Source: Pulveribacter suum
GTDB taxonomy: Bacteria > Pseudomonadota > Gammaproteobacteria > Burkholderiales > Burkholderiaceae_C
Length of the DNA: 64,000 bases
Direction of reading: 5' to 3'
Assembly: GCF_003013695.1 (NCBI RefSeq)
Contig: NZ_CP027792.1
Location: 1,818,501-1,882,500, forward strand
The position numbers and the translations under genes are program-made. Positions within the stretch are counted from its first letter, which is position 1; every line of letters starts with the position of its first letter. This document shows, one piece after another, positions 1 through 11,094 of this stretch. The notes below the pieces were generated by a model. That model was not told where the DNA came from, did no database searches, and saw nothing but the letters and a program-made list of their open reading frames with translations.

Positions 1-1020
1 GGCATGGCCGTGCTGCTCATCACGCACGACCTGCAGCTGGTGCGCCGCTTTGCCGACCGCGTGGCCGTCATGGAGCGCGGCCACCTGGTGGAGCAGGGCG
101 CCGTGGCGCAGGTCTTCGGCGCGCCGCAGCACGACTACACCCGCCGGCTGATCCACAGCGCCCCGCAGCGCGACGTGCTGGAATCGCCCGAGGCGCCGGG
201 CCAGCCGCTCGCGGCCCAGGCGCGTGGCCTGCGCGTGGCCTACCCCGTGCCGCTGCCGGGCGTGCGCGGCTGGTTTGGCAGGGGCGAGTTCGTCGCCGTC
301 AGCGACGTGGCCCTGCGCCTGCCGCAGGCGCGCACTCTGGGCGTGGTGGGCGAATCCGGCTCGGGCAAGTCCACGCTGGCCCAGGCGCTGCTGGGCCTGC
401 TGCCCGCCAGCGGCGAGCTGCAGGTCGCAGGCCAGGCCTGGCAGCAGCCCGCGCAGCGCAACAACGCACACAACCAGCAGCTGCGCCGCCAGGTGCAGGT
501 GGTGTTCCAGGACCCGTTTTCGTCGCTCTCGCCGCGCATGACGGTGGCCGAGATCGTCGGAGAGGGCCTGCGCGTGCACGAGAGCGCGCTGGCGCCGGCG
601 CAGCAGCGCGAGCGCTTGCAGGCCATGCTGGCCGAGGTGGGCCTGACCGAAGCGCAGTTCCCCGGCCTGCTGGACCGCTACCCGCACGAGTTTTCCGGCG
701 GCCAGCGCCAGCGCCTGGCCATCGCCCGCGCCCTCATCGTGCAGCCGCGCCTGCTGGTGCTGGACGAGCCCACCAGCGCGCTGGACGTGACCATCCAGCA
801 GCAGGTGCTGGCGCTGCTGCAGCGGCTGCAGCGCGAGCGGGCGCTGTCGTACCTGCTCATCACCCACGACGTGGCCGTGGTCGCCGCCATGGCGCACGAG
901 GTGCTGGTGATGAAGGACGGCGAGGTGGTGGAGGCGGGCAGCGTGCAGCAGGTGCTGCAGCAGCCGCGCCAACCCTACACCCAGCGCCTGGTGGCGGCCG
1001 CCATGCTGGCGCCGGCCTGA
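1..1020 (+). CDS. yejF: ABC transporter ATP-binding protein, YejF-type (5' end outside window)
   Basis: ATPase of a peptide/microcin-type ABC importer, working at the inner face of the cytoplasmic membrane. Proteins of this family carry two ABC domains in one chain. The reading frame is open to the left edge, and the first visible residues are the H-loop (LLITHD) of the first domain, so its Walker A lies upstream of the window. The second domain is complete: Walker A GESGSGKS near nt 352-375, signature FSGGQRQRLAIARAL near 694-738, Walker B LLVLDEPTSALD near 751-786 and a second LLITHD near 856. Each domain is followed by an oligopeptide-type C-terminal tail (PYTQRLV). hyi follows 27 bp later on the same strand, so the two are probably co-transcribed. 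Function as an ABC ATPase is certain; the substrate is inferred. Confidence 0.88.
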   Translation, partial: GMAVLLITHDLQLVRRFADRVAVMERGHLVEQGAVAQVFGAPQHDYTRRLIHSAPQRDVLESPEAPGQPLAAQARGLRVAYPVPLPGVRGWFGRGEFVAVSDVALRLPQARTLGVVGESGSGKSTLAQALLGLLPASGELQVAGQAWQQPAQRNNAHNQQLRRQVQVVFQDPFSSLSPRMTVAEIVGEGLRVHESALAPAQQRERLQAMLAEVGLTEAQFPGLLDRYPHEFSGGQRQRLAIARALIVQPRLLVLDEPTSALDVTIQQQVLALLQRLQRERALSYLLITHDVAVVAAMAHEVLVMKDGEVVEAGSVQQVLQQPRQPYTQRLVAAAMLAPA

Positions 1021-1047
1021 TCCCGCCCGCCTGTCTGCCTGATCCGC

Positions 1048-1884
1048 ATGCCCCGCTTTGCCGCCAACCTGTCCATGCTCTACGCCGAGCACGACTTCCT
1101 GGACCGCTTTGCCGCCGCTGCGCGCGATGGCTTCGCGGGCGTTGAATACCTCTTTCCCTACGCCTGGCCGGCGCCGGCCATCGCCGAACGGTTGGCAGCG
1201 CACGGGCTGACCCAGGTACTGTTCAATGCGCCGCCCGGCGACTGGGCGGCGGGCGAGCGCGGCCTGGCCTGCCTGCCGGGGCGCGAGGCCGAGTTTCAGC
1301 ACGGCATCGAGCTGGCGCTGCAATACGCCCGCCAGCTGGGCTGCGAACGGGTGCATGTCATGGCCGGCATCGCCCCGGCCGGCGCCGCACGCGAGGCGCT
1401 GCACGAGTGCTACGTGCAGCGCCTGCGCTGGGCGGCGCAGCGGGCCGCCGCGCAGGGCGTGCGCCTGCTGATCGAGCCCATCAACGGGCGCGACATGCCG
1501 GGCTACTTCGTGCAGCGCCAGGCCCAGGCGCATGCGCTGGTGCAGGAGATCGCCGCGGCCAACGTGCAGGTGCAGCTGGACCTGTACCACCTGCAGATCA
1601 TGGAGGGCGACGTGGCCATGGCGCTGCGCCGCGACCTGCCCACGGGCCGCGTCGGGCACCTGCAGATCGCCGGCGTGCCCGAGCGCGGCGAGCCCGACCA
1701 GGGCGAGCTCAGCGGCCCCTACCTGTTTGGCGTGATCGACGAGCTGGCAGCCAGTTGCGGCTGGGGCGGCTGGGTGGGCTGCGAATACCGCCCGCGCGAC
1801 GCCAGCGCCGGCGGCACCACGCGCGGGCTGGCGTGGATGCGCCGCTGGCTTGAAGTCAAAAACGGCTCCAGCGCCCGCCAGTAA
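1048..1884 (+). CDS. hyi: Hydroxypyruvate isomerase
   Basis: Cytoplasmic TIM-barrel isomerase interconverting hydroxypyruvate and tartronate semialdehyde in glyoxylate metabolism. 278 residues, slightly above the usual ~260. Metal-binding and catalytic signatures of the family are present: the [12 protein letters not shown] segment, [31 protein letters not shown] and GCEYRPR near the C-terminus. The last ten residues and the TAA stop fall inside a dispersed palindromic repeat (1856-1904), so the tail is probably not conserved and an ancestral stop has been replaced. It follows the ABC ATPase gene closely; no glyoxylate carboligase or reductase gene is next to it, so the pathway role is inferred from the family alone. 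A neighbouring-family alternative would be an OtnI-type isomerase. Confidence 0.85.
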   Translation: MPRFAANLSMLYAEHDFLDRFAAAARDGFAGVEYLFPYAWPAPAIAERLAAHGLTQVLFNAPPGDWAAGERGLACLPGREAEFQHGIELALQYARQLGCERVHVMAGIAPAGAAREALHECYVQRLRWAAQRAAAQGVRLLIEPINGRDMPGYFVQRQAQAHALVQEIAAANVQVQLDLYHLQIMEGDVAMALRRDLPTGRVGHLQIAGVPERGEPDQGELSGPYLFGVIDELAASCGWGGWVGCEYRPRDASAGGTTRGLAWMRRWLEVKNGSSARQ

Positions 1885-1904
1885 AGCGCAAGCAGCTATG
1901 GTTT
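1856..1904 (+). repeat. Dispersed palindromic repeat, family 1, copy 1
   Basis: Matches the family-1 pattern: a CGGC(C)TCCAGCGC arm, a short spacer, then AAGCGC..AGCAGCTAT. It overlaps the 3' end of hyi and provides its stop codon (TAA at 1882-1884). Confidence 0.65.
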
Positions 1905-1919
1905 AAGGAGCGGGCGGCG

Positions 1920-2801
1920 TCAGTGCAGCACCAGCACCGGCACGCTGCACAGGCGCAGCAGCGCCGTGGTGGTGCTGCCCACGATGAGCTGGCGGATGCG
2001 CGAGTGCCCGTAGGCGCCCAGCACCAGCAGGGCGTCGCTGCGCTCTTCCATCAGGGCGGGAATGGCTTCTTCCGGCGCGCCGGGCACGATCTGCGTGCCG
2101 GCCTGAAAGCCTGCCGCGGCCAGCAGCGCCTGCGCCTCGTCCAGGCACTGGCGCGCCTGGGCCGTGGGCTCGCCGGCCATGACCAGCAGGGCCGGCATGC
2201 CGCGCAGCAGCGGGCTGCGCGCCACGGCCTGCACGGCGCGGTGGGCAGTGGCGCTGCCGTCGTAGGCCACCACGAAGCGGCCCGGCGCGGTGAACTCGGG
2301 GCGCGTCATCACCAGCACCGGCTGGCGCACCTGGCGCACCACGCTTTCCACGCGGTGGTCCAGGCGCAGCTTGCGCGCGCTGGTGGCCGGGCGGTTGCTG
2401 CCCAGCACGAACAGGCGGGCGCTGGCCTCGTGCTCCAGCAGCACGTCGGTCAGCTCGCCGTGGCGCAGCAGGGTCTGCAGCTGCACCGCGCCCCCTTCGG
2501 GCACGCGCGCCCGGGCCTGCTGCAGCATGTGGCGCGCGGCCTCCTGCGCCAGCTGGGTGCGCTCTTCGTCCAGCGCGTTCAGGCGCTGCAGCAGCAGGTC
2601 CTGCGCGCCCATGCCGATCACGCCGCTGTAGTCGCCCACGGGCGGCAGGGGCTCGGGCTGCTGCAGCGCGTGCAGCAGCGCCAGGGGCGCGCCCAGGCGC
2701 TGCGCTGCCCAGGCGGCGCCGTCCACCACGGCGGGCGTGCTGGCCAGCCCGTCCAGGCAGGCGTAGATGGTCTCGGGCAGGGGGGCGGTAACGTCGGTCA
2801 T
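1920..2801 (-). CDS. Universal stress protein, tandem UspA domains
   Basis: Cytoplasmic stress protein of 293 residues built from two UspA domains (about 1-150 and 150-293). The second ends with the ATP-binding pattern G-x2-G-x9-G-S/T (GAYGHSRIRQLIVGSTT); the corresponding site in the first half (VLGSNRPATSARK) is degenerate, so probably only one domain binds nucleotide. I chose the ATG at 2801 (MTDVTAPLP) because the frame upstream runs through the terminal part of the permease gene in a different frame. It lies downstream of the AI-2E permease on the same strand with a 77-bp gap and could be co-transcribed. The stress that induces it cannot be read from the sequence. Confidence 0.85.
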   Translation of the reverse strand: MTDVTAPLPETIYACLDGLASTPAVVDGAAWAAQRLGAPLALLHALQQPEPLPPVGDYSGVIGMGAQDLLLQRLNALDEERTQLAQEAARHMLQQARARVPEGGAVQLQTLLRHGELTDVLLEHEASARLFVLGSNRPATSARKLRLDHRVESVVRQVRQPVLVMTRPEFTAPGRFVVAYDGSATAHRAVQAVARSPLLRGMPALLVMAGEPTAQARQCLDEAQALLAAAGFQAGTQIVPGAPEEAIPALMEERSDALLVLGAYGHSRIRQLIVGSTTTALLRLCSVPVLVLH

Positions 2802-2878
2802 GGCAGGCTCGGCGGTTGCGTGCAGCGATGGGCCCGAGTGTGGCACCGGTGTGCGGCGCGGCCAAGCCGCAGGGCTGC

Positions 2879-3961
2879 CTAGGGTTGGGCGGGTGGGTGG
2901 CGCGCGTCCTGCGGCGCAGCGCCTGGGGGCGAGAACAGGTCCCAGGTCGCCATGAACAACGCGGCGATGACCGGGCCCACGACGAAGCCGGTCAGGCCGA
3001 ACAGGGCCATGCCGCCCAGGGTGGAGATCAGCACCACGTAGTCGGGCATCTTGGTGTCCTTGCCCACCAGCAGCGGTCGCAGCACGTTGTCCACCAGCCC
3101 GATCACGCCCACGCCGAAGGCGGTGAGCACCACGGCCTGCCACATGGCGCCGGTGGCGAAGAAGTAGATCGCCACCGGGCCCCAGATGAGGCTGGCGCCC
3201 ACGGCGGGCAGCAGCGACAAAAAGGCCATCAGCACGCCCCACATCACCGGCCCTTCGATGCCCAGCACCCAAAAGATCAGGCCGCCCAGCGCGCCCTGCA
3301 CGGCGGCCACCACCAGGTTGCCCTTGACGGTGGCGCGGATCACCGTGGTGAACTTGTCGGCCAGCCGGCGCTTGTGTATGGCGTCCAGCGGAATGGCGTC
3401 GCGCAGGCGCGCCACCAGGGCCACGCCGTCGCGCAACAGGAAGAACAGCAGGTACAGCATGACGCCCAGCGCCACGACGAACTGCAGCGTGTTTTGGCCG
3501 ACATCGACGACCCGGGTGGCCAGCGCGCGGCTGGCCTGGGCGCCCAGCGAGGTCAGGCGCTCCTGGATCTCGGCAGGCGAGGTGAGGTGAAAGCGTTCCA
3601 GCAGCGACACGGCCCAGGGCGGCAGGGCATCCAGCACCCGGCCCACGTATTCGCCGAAGTTGCCCTGGCCCGAGCGCAGCCGCGTGTAGGTGGCGCCCGC
3701 TTCCTGCACCACCGAGGCGGCGATCAGCGCGGTGGGGATGACGACGATCAGCAGGCACACGCACAGCGTCAGCAGCGCCGCCGTGTTGCGCCGGCGCGGC
3801 ATGCGCGCCAGCAGCCGCCGATGCAGCGGATAAAACAAGATGGCCAGCACCACTGCCCAGAACACCGCTCCCGCGAACGGCCACAGGATGGCGCCAAAGG
3901 CTGCCGTGACAGCGATCAGCAGGAACAGCAGTGTCCGGTTGTGTAGAGGTGTGGAGGTCAT
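2879..3961 (-). CDS. AI-2E family transporter (PerM/YdiK-like permease)
   Basis: Inner-membrane protein of 360 residues from the AI-2 exporter superfamily. Hydrophobic segments: an N-terminal pair (LLFLLIAVTAAFGAILWPF, then VFWAVVLAILFYPL), a third near LLTLCVCLLIVVIPT, an amphipathic middle region, and a C-terminal cluster containing the family-typical GVIGLVDNVLRPLLVG and MALFGLTGFVVGPVI. The annotated start (MTSTPLHN) is preferred over an upstream in-frame codon at 4087 because the membrane segments begin right after it. The transported substrate is unknown; many members do not move AI-2. Faces sucA divergently. A second, larger member of this superfamily is at 23739-26222. Confidence 0.85.
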   Translation of the reverse strand: MTSTPLHNRTLLFLLIAVTAAFGAILWPFAGAVFWAVVLAILFYPLHRRLLARMPRRRNTAALLTLCVCLLIVVIPTALIAASVVQEAGATYTRLRSGQGNFGEYVGRVLDALPPWAVSLLERFHLTSPAEIQERLTSLGAQASRALATRVVDVGQNTLQFVVALGVMLYLLFFLLRDGVALVARLRDAIPLDAIHKRRLADKFTTVIRATVKGNLVVAAVQGALGGLIFWVLGIEGPVMWGVLMAFLSLLPAVGASLIWGPVAIYFFATGAMWQAVVLTAFGVGVIGLVDNVLRPLLVGKDTKMPDYVVLISTLGGMALFGLTGFVVGPVIAALFMATWDLFSPPGAAPQDARHPPAQP

Positions 3962-4177
3962 GGGCGGCCCGTGTGCAAGACGGCAAATGTAAGCCAGCCG
4001 CACAGCTGCAAGCACCGGCGACAGGGCCGGGGCGCCTGAGGCATCGGTGGCACAATAGCGCCCGCACACCGGCCCTTCCCCTGCCACAGTCGCGTCCGCA
4101 ATCCGGTTCAGCCGTGACGCGGAAGGTTTGTCAACCAGCTAAAGCTTCCCCGGAGGGAAGCGGAGGTCAGCGCAGAT

Positions 4178-7057
4178 ATGAGCGAACCCACGTCCGTCTA
4201 CCGAGCCTACCAGGGCAATACCTATCTCTTTGGCGGCAATGCGTCGTATGTCGAGGAGATGTACGAGAGCTATCTCGCCAACCCTGGCAGCGTGCCAGAC
4301 TCCTGGCGCGAGTACTTTGATGCACTGCAACATGTGCCCGCGGTGGACGGCAGCGACGCACGCGACGTGCCGCACCTTCCCGTCATCAACGCCTTTGCCG
4401 AGCGCGCCAAGCAGGGCGGCACGCAAGTCGTGGTGGCCACCGGCGCCGATTCCGAGCTGGGCAGGAAGCGCGTGGGCGTGCAGCAGCTCATCGCGGCCTA
4501 TCGCAACGTCGGTCAGCGCTGGGCCGACCTCGATCCCCTGAAGCGCCAGGAGCGCCCGATCATCCCGGAGCTGGAGCCGTCGTTTTACGGCTTCACCGAC
4601 GCTGACCAGGAAACGGTCTTCAACGTTGGCAACACCTTCTTCGGCAAGGAAAGCCTGTCGCTGCGCGAGCTGATCAACGCGCTGCGCGAAACGTACTGCG
4701 GCAGCATCGGCGCCGAGTATATGTACATCACCGACCAGAACCAGAAACGGTGGTGGCAGCAAAAGCTCGAATCGATCCGCACCAAGCCGCAGTTCGACGC
4801 CGAGAAGAAAAAGCGCATCCTCGAGCGCCTCACGGCGGCGGAAGGCCTTGAGCGCTTCCTGCACACGAAGTACGTGGGCCAGAAGCGCTTCTCGCTGGAA
4901 GGCGGTGAATCGTTCATCGCTGCCATGGACGAGCTGATCAGCTCCGCTGGCGCCAAGGGCGTGCAGGAGGTGGTCATCGGCATGGCCCACCGCGGCCGCC
5001 TGAACGTGCTGGTCAACACTCTGGGCAAGCGCCCGCAGGACCTGTTCGCCGAGTTCGACCACACCGCGCCGGAAGACCTGCCGGCCGGCGACGTGAAATA
5101 CCACCAGGGCTTCTCGTCGGACGTGTCCACCTCCGGCGGCCCGGTGCATCTGTCGCTGGCCTTCAATCCCTCGCACCTGGAAATCGTCAACCCCGTGGTC
5201 GAAGGCTCGGTGCGCTCGCGCATGGACCGCCGCGCCGACCCCAAGGGCAAGCAGGTGCTGCCGGTGCTGGTGCACGGCGATGCGGCCTTTGCCGGCCAGG
5301 GCGTGAACCAGGAAACCCTGGCCCTGTCCGAGACCCGCGGCTACGCCACGGGCGGCACGGTGCACATCATCATCAACAACCAGATCGGCTTCACCACCTC
5401 CGATCCGCGCGACCTGCGCTCCACGCTGTACTGCACCGACATCGTCAAGATGATCGAGTCGCCCGTGCTGCACGTGAACGGCGACGACCCCGAGGCCGTC
5501 TGCCTGGCCATGCAGCTGGCGCTGGAATACCGCATGGAGTTCTCGCGCGACGTGGTGGTGGACATCGTGTGCTACCGCAAGCTGGGCCACAACGAGCAGG
5601 ACACCCCCATGCTCACCCAGCCGCTGATGTACAAGAAGATCGCCCAGCACCCCGGCACGCGCAAGCTCTACGCCGACAAGCTGGCCGCGCAAGGCCTGGG
5701 CGAGACCCTGGGCGAAGACATGGCCAAGGCCTACCGCGCCGCCATGGAAGAAGGCAAGCACACGGTGGACCCGGTGCTGACCGACTTCAAGCGCAAGTAC
5801 GCCGTGGACTGGAGCCCGTTCCTGAACAAGGCCTGGACCGATGCCGGCGACACGGCCATTCCGCTGGCCGAGTGGAAGCGCCTGGCCGAACGCATCACCA
5901 CCGTGCCCGAGACGGTGTCACCGCACACCCTGGTCAAGAAGGTGCTGGACGACCGCGCCGCCATGGGCCGCGGCGAGGTCAACGTGGACTGGGGCATGGG
6001 CGAGCACATGGCGTTTGCTTCGCTGGTGGCCTCCGGCTACCCCATCCGCCTGTCGGGTGAGGACAGCGGCCGGGGCACCTTCACGCACCGCCACGCCGTC
6101 ATCCACGACCAAAAGCGCGAGAAGTGGGACGAGGGCACCTATGTGCCGCTGCAAAACGTGGCCGAGAACCAGGCACCGTTCGTCGTCATCGATTCCATCC
6201 TGTCCGAGGAGGCCGTGCTGGCCTTCGAATACGGCTACGCCTCCAACGACCCCAACACCCTGGTGGTCTGGGAGGCGCAGTTCGGCGACTTCGCCAACGG
6301 CGCGCAGGTGGTGATCGACCAGTTCATCGCCTCCGGCGAGGTCAAGTGGGGCCGCATCAACGGCCTGACGCTGATGCTGCCGCACGGCTACGAGGGCCAG
6401 GGCCCCGAGCACAGCTCGGCCCGCCTGGAGCGCTTCATGCAGCTGGCCGCAGAGGCCAACATGCAGATCGTGCAGCCGACCACGGCCAGCCAGATCTTCC
6501 ACGTGCTGCGCCGCCAGATGGTGCGCAACCTCAGGAAGCCTCTGGTGATCATGACGCCGAAGTCGCTGCTGCGGAACAAGGACGCGACCTCGCCCGTGTC
6601 CGAATTCACCGAGGGCGCCTTCCGCACCGTGCTGGGCGAGCAGGACGAGGCCATCGCCGCGAACGCTGCCAAGGTCAAGCGCGTCATCGCGTGCTCGGGC
6701 AAGGTCTATTACGACCTGGTGAAAAAGCGCGCCGAGAAGGAAGCCACGGACGTGGCCATCGTGCGCGTCGAGCAGCTGTACCCCTTCCCGCACAAGGCGT
6801 TCGGCGCCGAGCTGAAGAAGTACCCCAAGGCCACCGAGATCGTGTGGTGCCAGGACGAGCCGCAGAACCAGGGCGCCTGGTTCTTCATCCAGCACAACAT
6901 TCACGAGAACATGCAGGATGGCCAGAAGCTGGGCTACGCCGGCCGCGCCGCTTCCGCCTCGCCGGCGGTGGGCTACGCGCACCTGCACCAGGACCAGCAA
7001 AAGGCCCTGGTGGAGGCCGCGTTCGCCAAGCTCAAGGGTTTTGTTCTGACCAAGTAA
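4178..7057 (+). CDS. sucA: 2-oxoglutarate dehydrogenase E1 component
   Basis: Thiamine-diphosphate-dependent E1 subunit of the 2-oxoglutarate dehydrogenase complex of the TCA cycle; decarboxylates 2-oxoglutarate and transfers the succinyl group to the lipoyl domain of SucB. 959 residues, the normal length. Family landmarks: N-terminal E2-binding segment ([19 protein letters not shown]), [27 protein letters not shown] within the ThDP site, [20 protein letters not shown], and the transketolase-like C-terminal half with [15 protein letters not shown] purine-rich stretch at about 4150-4167 precedes the ATG. First gene of sucA-sucB-lpdA; 55 bp to sucB. Divergent from the permease at 3961, so its promoter should lie in the roughly 215 bp between. 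Confidence 0.98.
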   Translation: MSEPTSVYRAYQGNTYLFGGNASYVEEMYESYLANPGSVPDSWREYFDALQHVPAVDGSDARDVPHLPVINAFAERAKQGGTQVVVATGADSELGRKRVGVQQLIAAYRNVGQRWADLDPLKRQERPIIPELEPSFYGFTDADQETVFNVGNTFFGKESLSLRELINALRETYCGSIGAEYMYITDQNQKRWWQQKLESIRTKPQFDAEKKKRILERLTAAEGLERFLHTKYVGQKRFSLEGGESFIAAMDELISSAGAKGVQEVVIGMAHRGRLNVLVNTLGKRPQDLFAEFDHTAPEDLPAGDVKYHQGFSSDVSTSGGPVHLSLAFNPSHLEIVNPVVEGSVRSRMDRRADPKGKQVLPVLVHGDAAFAGQGVNQETLALSETRGYATGGTVHIIINNQIGFTTSDPRDLRSTLYCTDIVKMIESPVLHVNGDDPEAVCLAMQLALEYRMEFSRDVVVDIVCYRKLGHNEQDTPMLTQPLMYKKIAQHPGTRKLYADKLAAQGLGETLGEDMAKAYRAAMEEGKHTVDPVLTDFKRKYAVDWSPFLNKAWTDAGDTAIPLAEWKRLAERITTVPETVSPHTLVKKVLDDRAAMGRGEVNVDWGMGEHMAFASLVASGYPIRLSGEDSGRGTFTHRHAVIHDQKREKWDEGTYVPLQNVAENQAPFVVIDSILSEEAVLAFEYGYASNDPNTLVVWEAQFGDFANGAQVVIDQFIASGEVKWGRINGLTLMLPHGYEGQGPEHSSARLERFMQLAAEANMQIVQPTTASQIFHVLRRQMVRNLRKPLVIMTPKSLLRNKDATSPVSEFTEGAFRTVLGEQDEAIAANAAKVKRVIACSGKVYYDLVKKRAEKEATDVAIVRVEQLYPFPHKAFGAELKKYPKATEIVWCQDEPQNQGAWFFIQHNIHENMQDGQKLGYAGRAASASPAVGYAHLHQDQQKALVEAAFAKLKGFVLTK

Positions 7058-7112
7058 GGCCAAGCAAGAACCACGCGCTCAGTACAGAACCCTGAACAGG
7101 AAGAATTTCAAA

Positions 7113-8375
7113 ATGGCAATCGTAGAAGTCAAAGTCCCCCAGCTGTCCGAATCCGTGGCCGAGGCCACGATGCTGGAGTGGAAGAAGAAGCCCGGCGAGG
7201 CCGTGGCCGTCGATGAGATCCTGATCGAGATCGAAACCGACAAGGTGGTGCTGGAAGTGCCCGCCCCTGCGGCCGGCGTGCTGGCGGAGATTCTGCAGCC
7301 CGACGGCGCCACCGTCGTGGCCGAGCAGCTCATCGCCCGGATCGATACCGAGGCCGTGGCCGGTGCAGCCGCGCCGGCCGCTGCTTCGGCGCCGGGCGCG
7401 GCCGCTCCTGCATCGGCCCCGGCGGCGGCTGCCGGCGCAGGCGGCGCCAAGGGCGACGTGGCCATGCCGGCCGCGGCCAAGATTTTGGCCGAGAACAAAC
7501 TGTCGGCCTCCGACGTGCAGGGCTCGGGCAAGGACGGCCGCGTGACCAAGGGCGACGCGCTGGTCGCCGTGGCAGGCGGTGTGAAGTCCACGGCCGCCGT
7601 CATCCCCACCGGCGTGCCCACCAAGGCGCTGCCGCAGGTGGCAGCGCCGGCTTCTTCCAGGCAGGACCTGGGCGATCGCCCCGAGCAGCGCGTGCCCATG
7701 AGCCGGCTGCGCGCGCGCATCGCCGAGCGCCTGCTGCAGTCGCAGTCCACCAACGCCATCCTGACTACCTTCAACGAGGTGAACATGGCGCCGGTGATGG
7801 AGCTGCGCAAGAAGTTCCAGGACCAGTTCACCAAGGAGCACGGCGTCAAGCTCGGCTTCATGAGCTTCTTCGTGAAGGCAGCCGTGCATGCCCTGAAGAA
7901 GTTCCCGGTCATCAACGCCAGCGTGGACGGCAACGACATCGTCTATCACGGCTACTTCGACATCGGCATTGCCGTGGGTTCGCCGCGCGGCCTGGTGGTG
8001 CCCATCCTGCGCAATGCCGACCAGATGAGCTTTGCCGACATCGAAAAGAAGATCGCGGAATTCGGCAAGAAGGCCCAGGAAGGCAAGCTGGGCATCGAAG
8101 ACATGAGCGGCGGCACGTTCTCGATCAGCAACGGCGGCACCTTCGGCTCGATGATGTCCACCCCCATCATCAACCCGCCGCAGTCGGCCATCCTGGGCGT
8201 GCATGCCACCAAGGACCGCGCCGTGGTCGAGAACGGCCAGGTCGTGGTGCGCCCGATGAACTACCTGGCCATGTCCTACGACCACCGCATCATCGACGGC
8301 CGCGAAGCCGTGCTGGGCCTGGTGGCCATGAAGGACGCGCTGGAAGACCCGTCGCGCCTCCTCTTCGACCTGTAA
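7113..8375 (+). CDS. sucB: Dihydrolipoyllysine-residue succinyltransferase (2-oxoglutarate dehydrogenase E2)
   Basis: E2 core of the 2-oxoglutarate dehydrogenase complex: transfers succinyl groups from lipoate to CoA. 420 residues. Order of domains: lipoyl domain at 1-75 with the lipoylated lysine in [12 protein letters not shown] (Lys44), an Ala/Pro linker at about 85-115, a peripheral-subunit-binding domain ([23 protein letters not shown]), a second linker, then the acyltransferase domain from about 190 with the catalytic [12 protein letters not shown] near the end. Preceded by AGGAAG 12 bp before the ATG. A hairpin with a T-run follows (8408-8446), so expression of lpdA may be reduced relative to sucA and sucB. 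Confidence 0.98.
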   Translation: MAIVEVKVPQLSESVAEATMLEWKKKPGEAVAVDEILIEIETDKVVLEVPAPAAGVLAEILQPDGATVVAEQLIARIDTEAVAGAAAPAAASAPGAAAPASAPAAAAGAGGAKGDVAMPAAAKILAENKLSASDVQGSGKDGRVTKGDALVAVAGGVKSTAAVIPTGVPTKALPQVAAPASSRQDLGDRPEQRVPMSRLRARIAERLLQSQSTNAILTTFNEVNMAPVMELRKKFQDQFTKEHGVKLGFMSFFVKAAVHALKKFPVINASVDGNDIVYHGYFDIGIAVGSPRGLVVPILRNADQMSFADIEKKIAEFGKKAQEGKLGIEDMSGGTFSISNGGTFGSMMSTPIINPPQSAILGVHATKDRAVVENGQVVVRPMNYLAMSYDHRIIDGREAVLGLVAMKDALEDPSRLLFDL

Positions 8376-8407
8376 GGCGCACCGCACAGGGCGCTTGCAT
8401 CTCTCGC

Positions 8408-8446
8408 AAACCCACCCTCGGCCCGGCCCAGTGGTGGGTTTTTCCT
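8408..8446 (+). terminator. Hairpin terminator or attenuator between sucB and lpdA
   Basis: A 9-bp perfect stem, AAACCCACC (8408-8416) with GGTGGGTTT (8433-8441), loop of 16 nt, followed by TTCCTTT. Looks like a factor-independent terminator, probably partial since lpdA is the next gene of the complex. Confidence 0.6.
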
Positions 8447-8473
8447 TTCAGACACACGATTTCGGCAAACACC

Positions 8474-9901
<1,428 letters not shown>

Positions 9902-9911
9902 TCGACGTTTT

Positions 9912-9967
9912 ATAGTGAAAATGGCTGTCAACGCTTGTGTAGCAAGCGCTGGCAGCTATTGTTTTTG
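9912..9967 (+). repeat. Dispersed palindromic repeat, family 1, copy 2
   Basis: Lies between lpdA and zapE. Shows the arm ACGCTTG, spacer TGTAG, arm CAAGCGC/T and then GGCAGCTATTG followed by a T-run; the pair CGCTTG/CAAGCG makes a short hairpin. Confidence 0.7.
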
Positions 9968-9982
9968 AAGCAAGGAAGACCG

Positions 9983-11080
9983 GTGAACGTCAGGCAGGCC
10001 TATGCGGCGGAGCTCGCCGCCAAGGGCTTCGAGAGCGACCCGGCGCAGCTGCGCGCCGTCGAGGCTCTGGAGCGCTGCGCACAGGAGTGGGGCGCCTATC
10101 GGCAGCGGCGCTCCAACGCGCTCAAGAAGCTGATCCACCACCCCAGCATTCCCAAGGGGGTGTACATGTACGGCGGCGTGGGGCGCGGCAAGAGCTTTCT
10201 GATGGACTGCTTCTTCAACGCCGTGCCCCTGAAGCGCAAGGTGCGCCTGCATTTCCACGAATTTATGCGCGAGGTGCACCGCGAGCTGGCCTCGCTGCAA
10301 GGCACGCAGAACCCGCTGGACGTGCTGGGCGCGCGCATCGCCAAGCGCTACAAGCTCATTTGCTTCGACGAGTTCCACGTCGCGGACATCACCGACGCCA
10401 TGATCCTGCACCGCCTGCTGGCGGCGCTGTTCGACAACGATGTGGGTTTTGTCACCACCTCCAACTTCAAGCCCGACGAGCTGTACCCGGGCGGCTTGCA
10501 CCGCGACCGCATCCTGCCGGCCATCGCGCTGCTGAACGAGCGCATGGAGGTGGTCAACGTGGACAACGGCACCGACTACCGCCGCCGCACCCTGGAAAAC
10601 GCCAAGCTCTATCACTGCCCGCTGGGCGCCGAGGCGGACGCCGCGATGGCCGCGACCTTCGACCTGCTGGCCGAAGTGCACGACGAAGACCCGGTGCTGC
10701 ACATCGAGGCGCGCGAGATCCGCGCGCTGCGCCGTGCGGGCGGGGTGGTGTGGTTCGACTTCCGCGAGCTGTGCATGGGCCCGCGCTCGCAAAACGATTA
10801 CCTGGAGATCGCCTCGCAGTTCCATACCGTGCTGCTCTCCGGCGTGCCGCACATGCCTGTGAACATGGCGTCACCTGCGCGACGCTTCACCTGGCTGGTG
10901 GATGTGCTGTATGACCGGCGCGTCAAGCTCATCCTCTCGGCCGCCGTGCCGCCCGAGCAGCTCTACACCGAGGGGCCCCTGGTGCATGAATTCCCGCGTA
11001 CCGTCTCGCGCCTGCAGGAGATGCAGTCCAAGGAATTCCTGGCCCTGGAGCGCCGGGTGGTGGACACCAGCCTGACCTGA
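9983..11080 (+). CDS. zapE: Cell division protein ZapE (AFG1-like ATPase)
   Basis: P-loop ATPase associated with the Z-ring under stress or low oxygen; cytoplasmic, membrane-peripheral. 365 residues from the GTG at 9983 (VNVRQAYAAEL), chosen because AAGGAAGAC lies 6-12 bp before it and because the longer frame would read through a dispersed repeat. Walker A YGGVGRGKSF at about residues 63-72, Walker B LICFDEFHVADI, then the arginine-finger region TSNFKPDELYPGGLHRDRILPAI typical of the family. A C-terminal SRLQEMQSKEFLALERR segment is also family-typical. Follows lpdA at 81 bp, an arrangement I have seen in related genomes, though no functional link to the dehydrogenase is evident. Confidence 0.9.
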   Translation: MNVRQAYAAELAAKGFESDPAQLRAVEALERCAQEWGAYRQRRSNALKKLIHHPSIPKGVYMYGGVGRGKSFLMDCFFNAVPLKRKVRLHFHEFMREVHRELASLQGTQNPLDVLGARIAKRYKLICFDEFHVADITDAMILHRLLAALFDNDVGFVTTSNFKPDELYPGGLHRDRILPAIALLNERMEVVNVDNGTDYRRRTLENAKLYHCPLGAEADAAMAATFDLLAEVHDEDPVLHIEAREIRALRRAGGVVWFDFRELCMGPRSQNDYLEIASQFHTVLLSGVPHMPVNMASPARRFTWLVDVLYDRRVKLILSAAVPPEQLYTEGPLVHEFPRTVSRLQEMQSKEFLALERRVVDTSLT

Positions 11081-11094
11081 GGAGCCTCCCCGCC

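Noticed and set aside
4139..5761. 540-codon open frame antisense to sucA
   Set aside because: Shadow of sucA with no recognisable domain.
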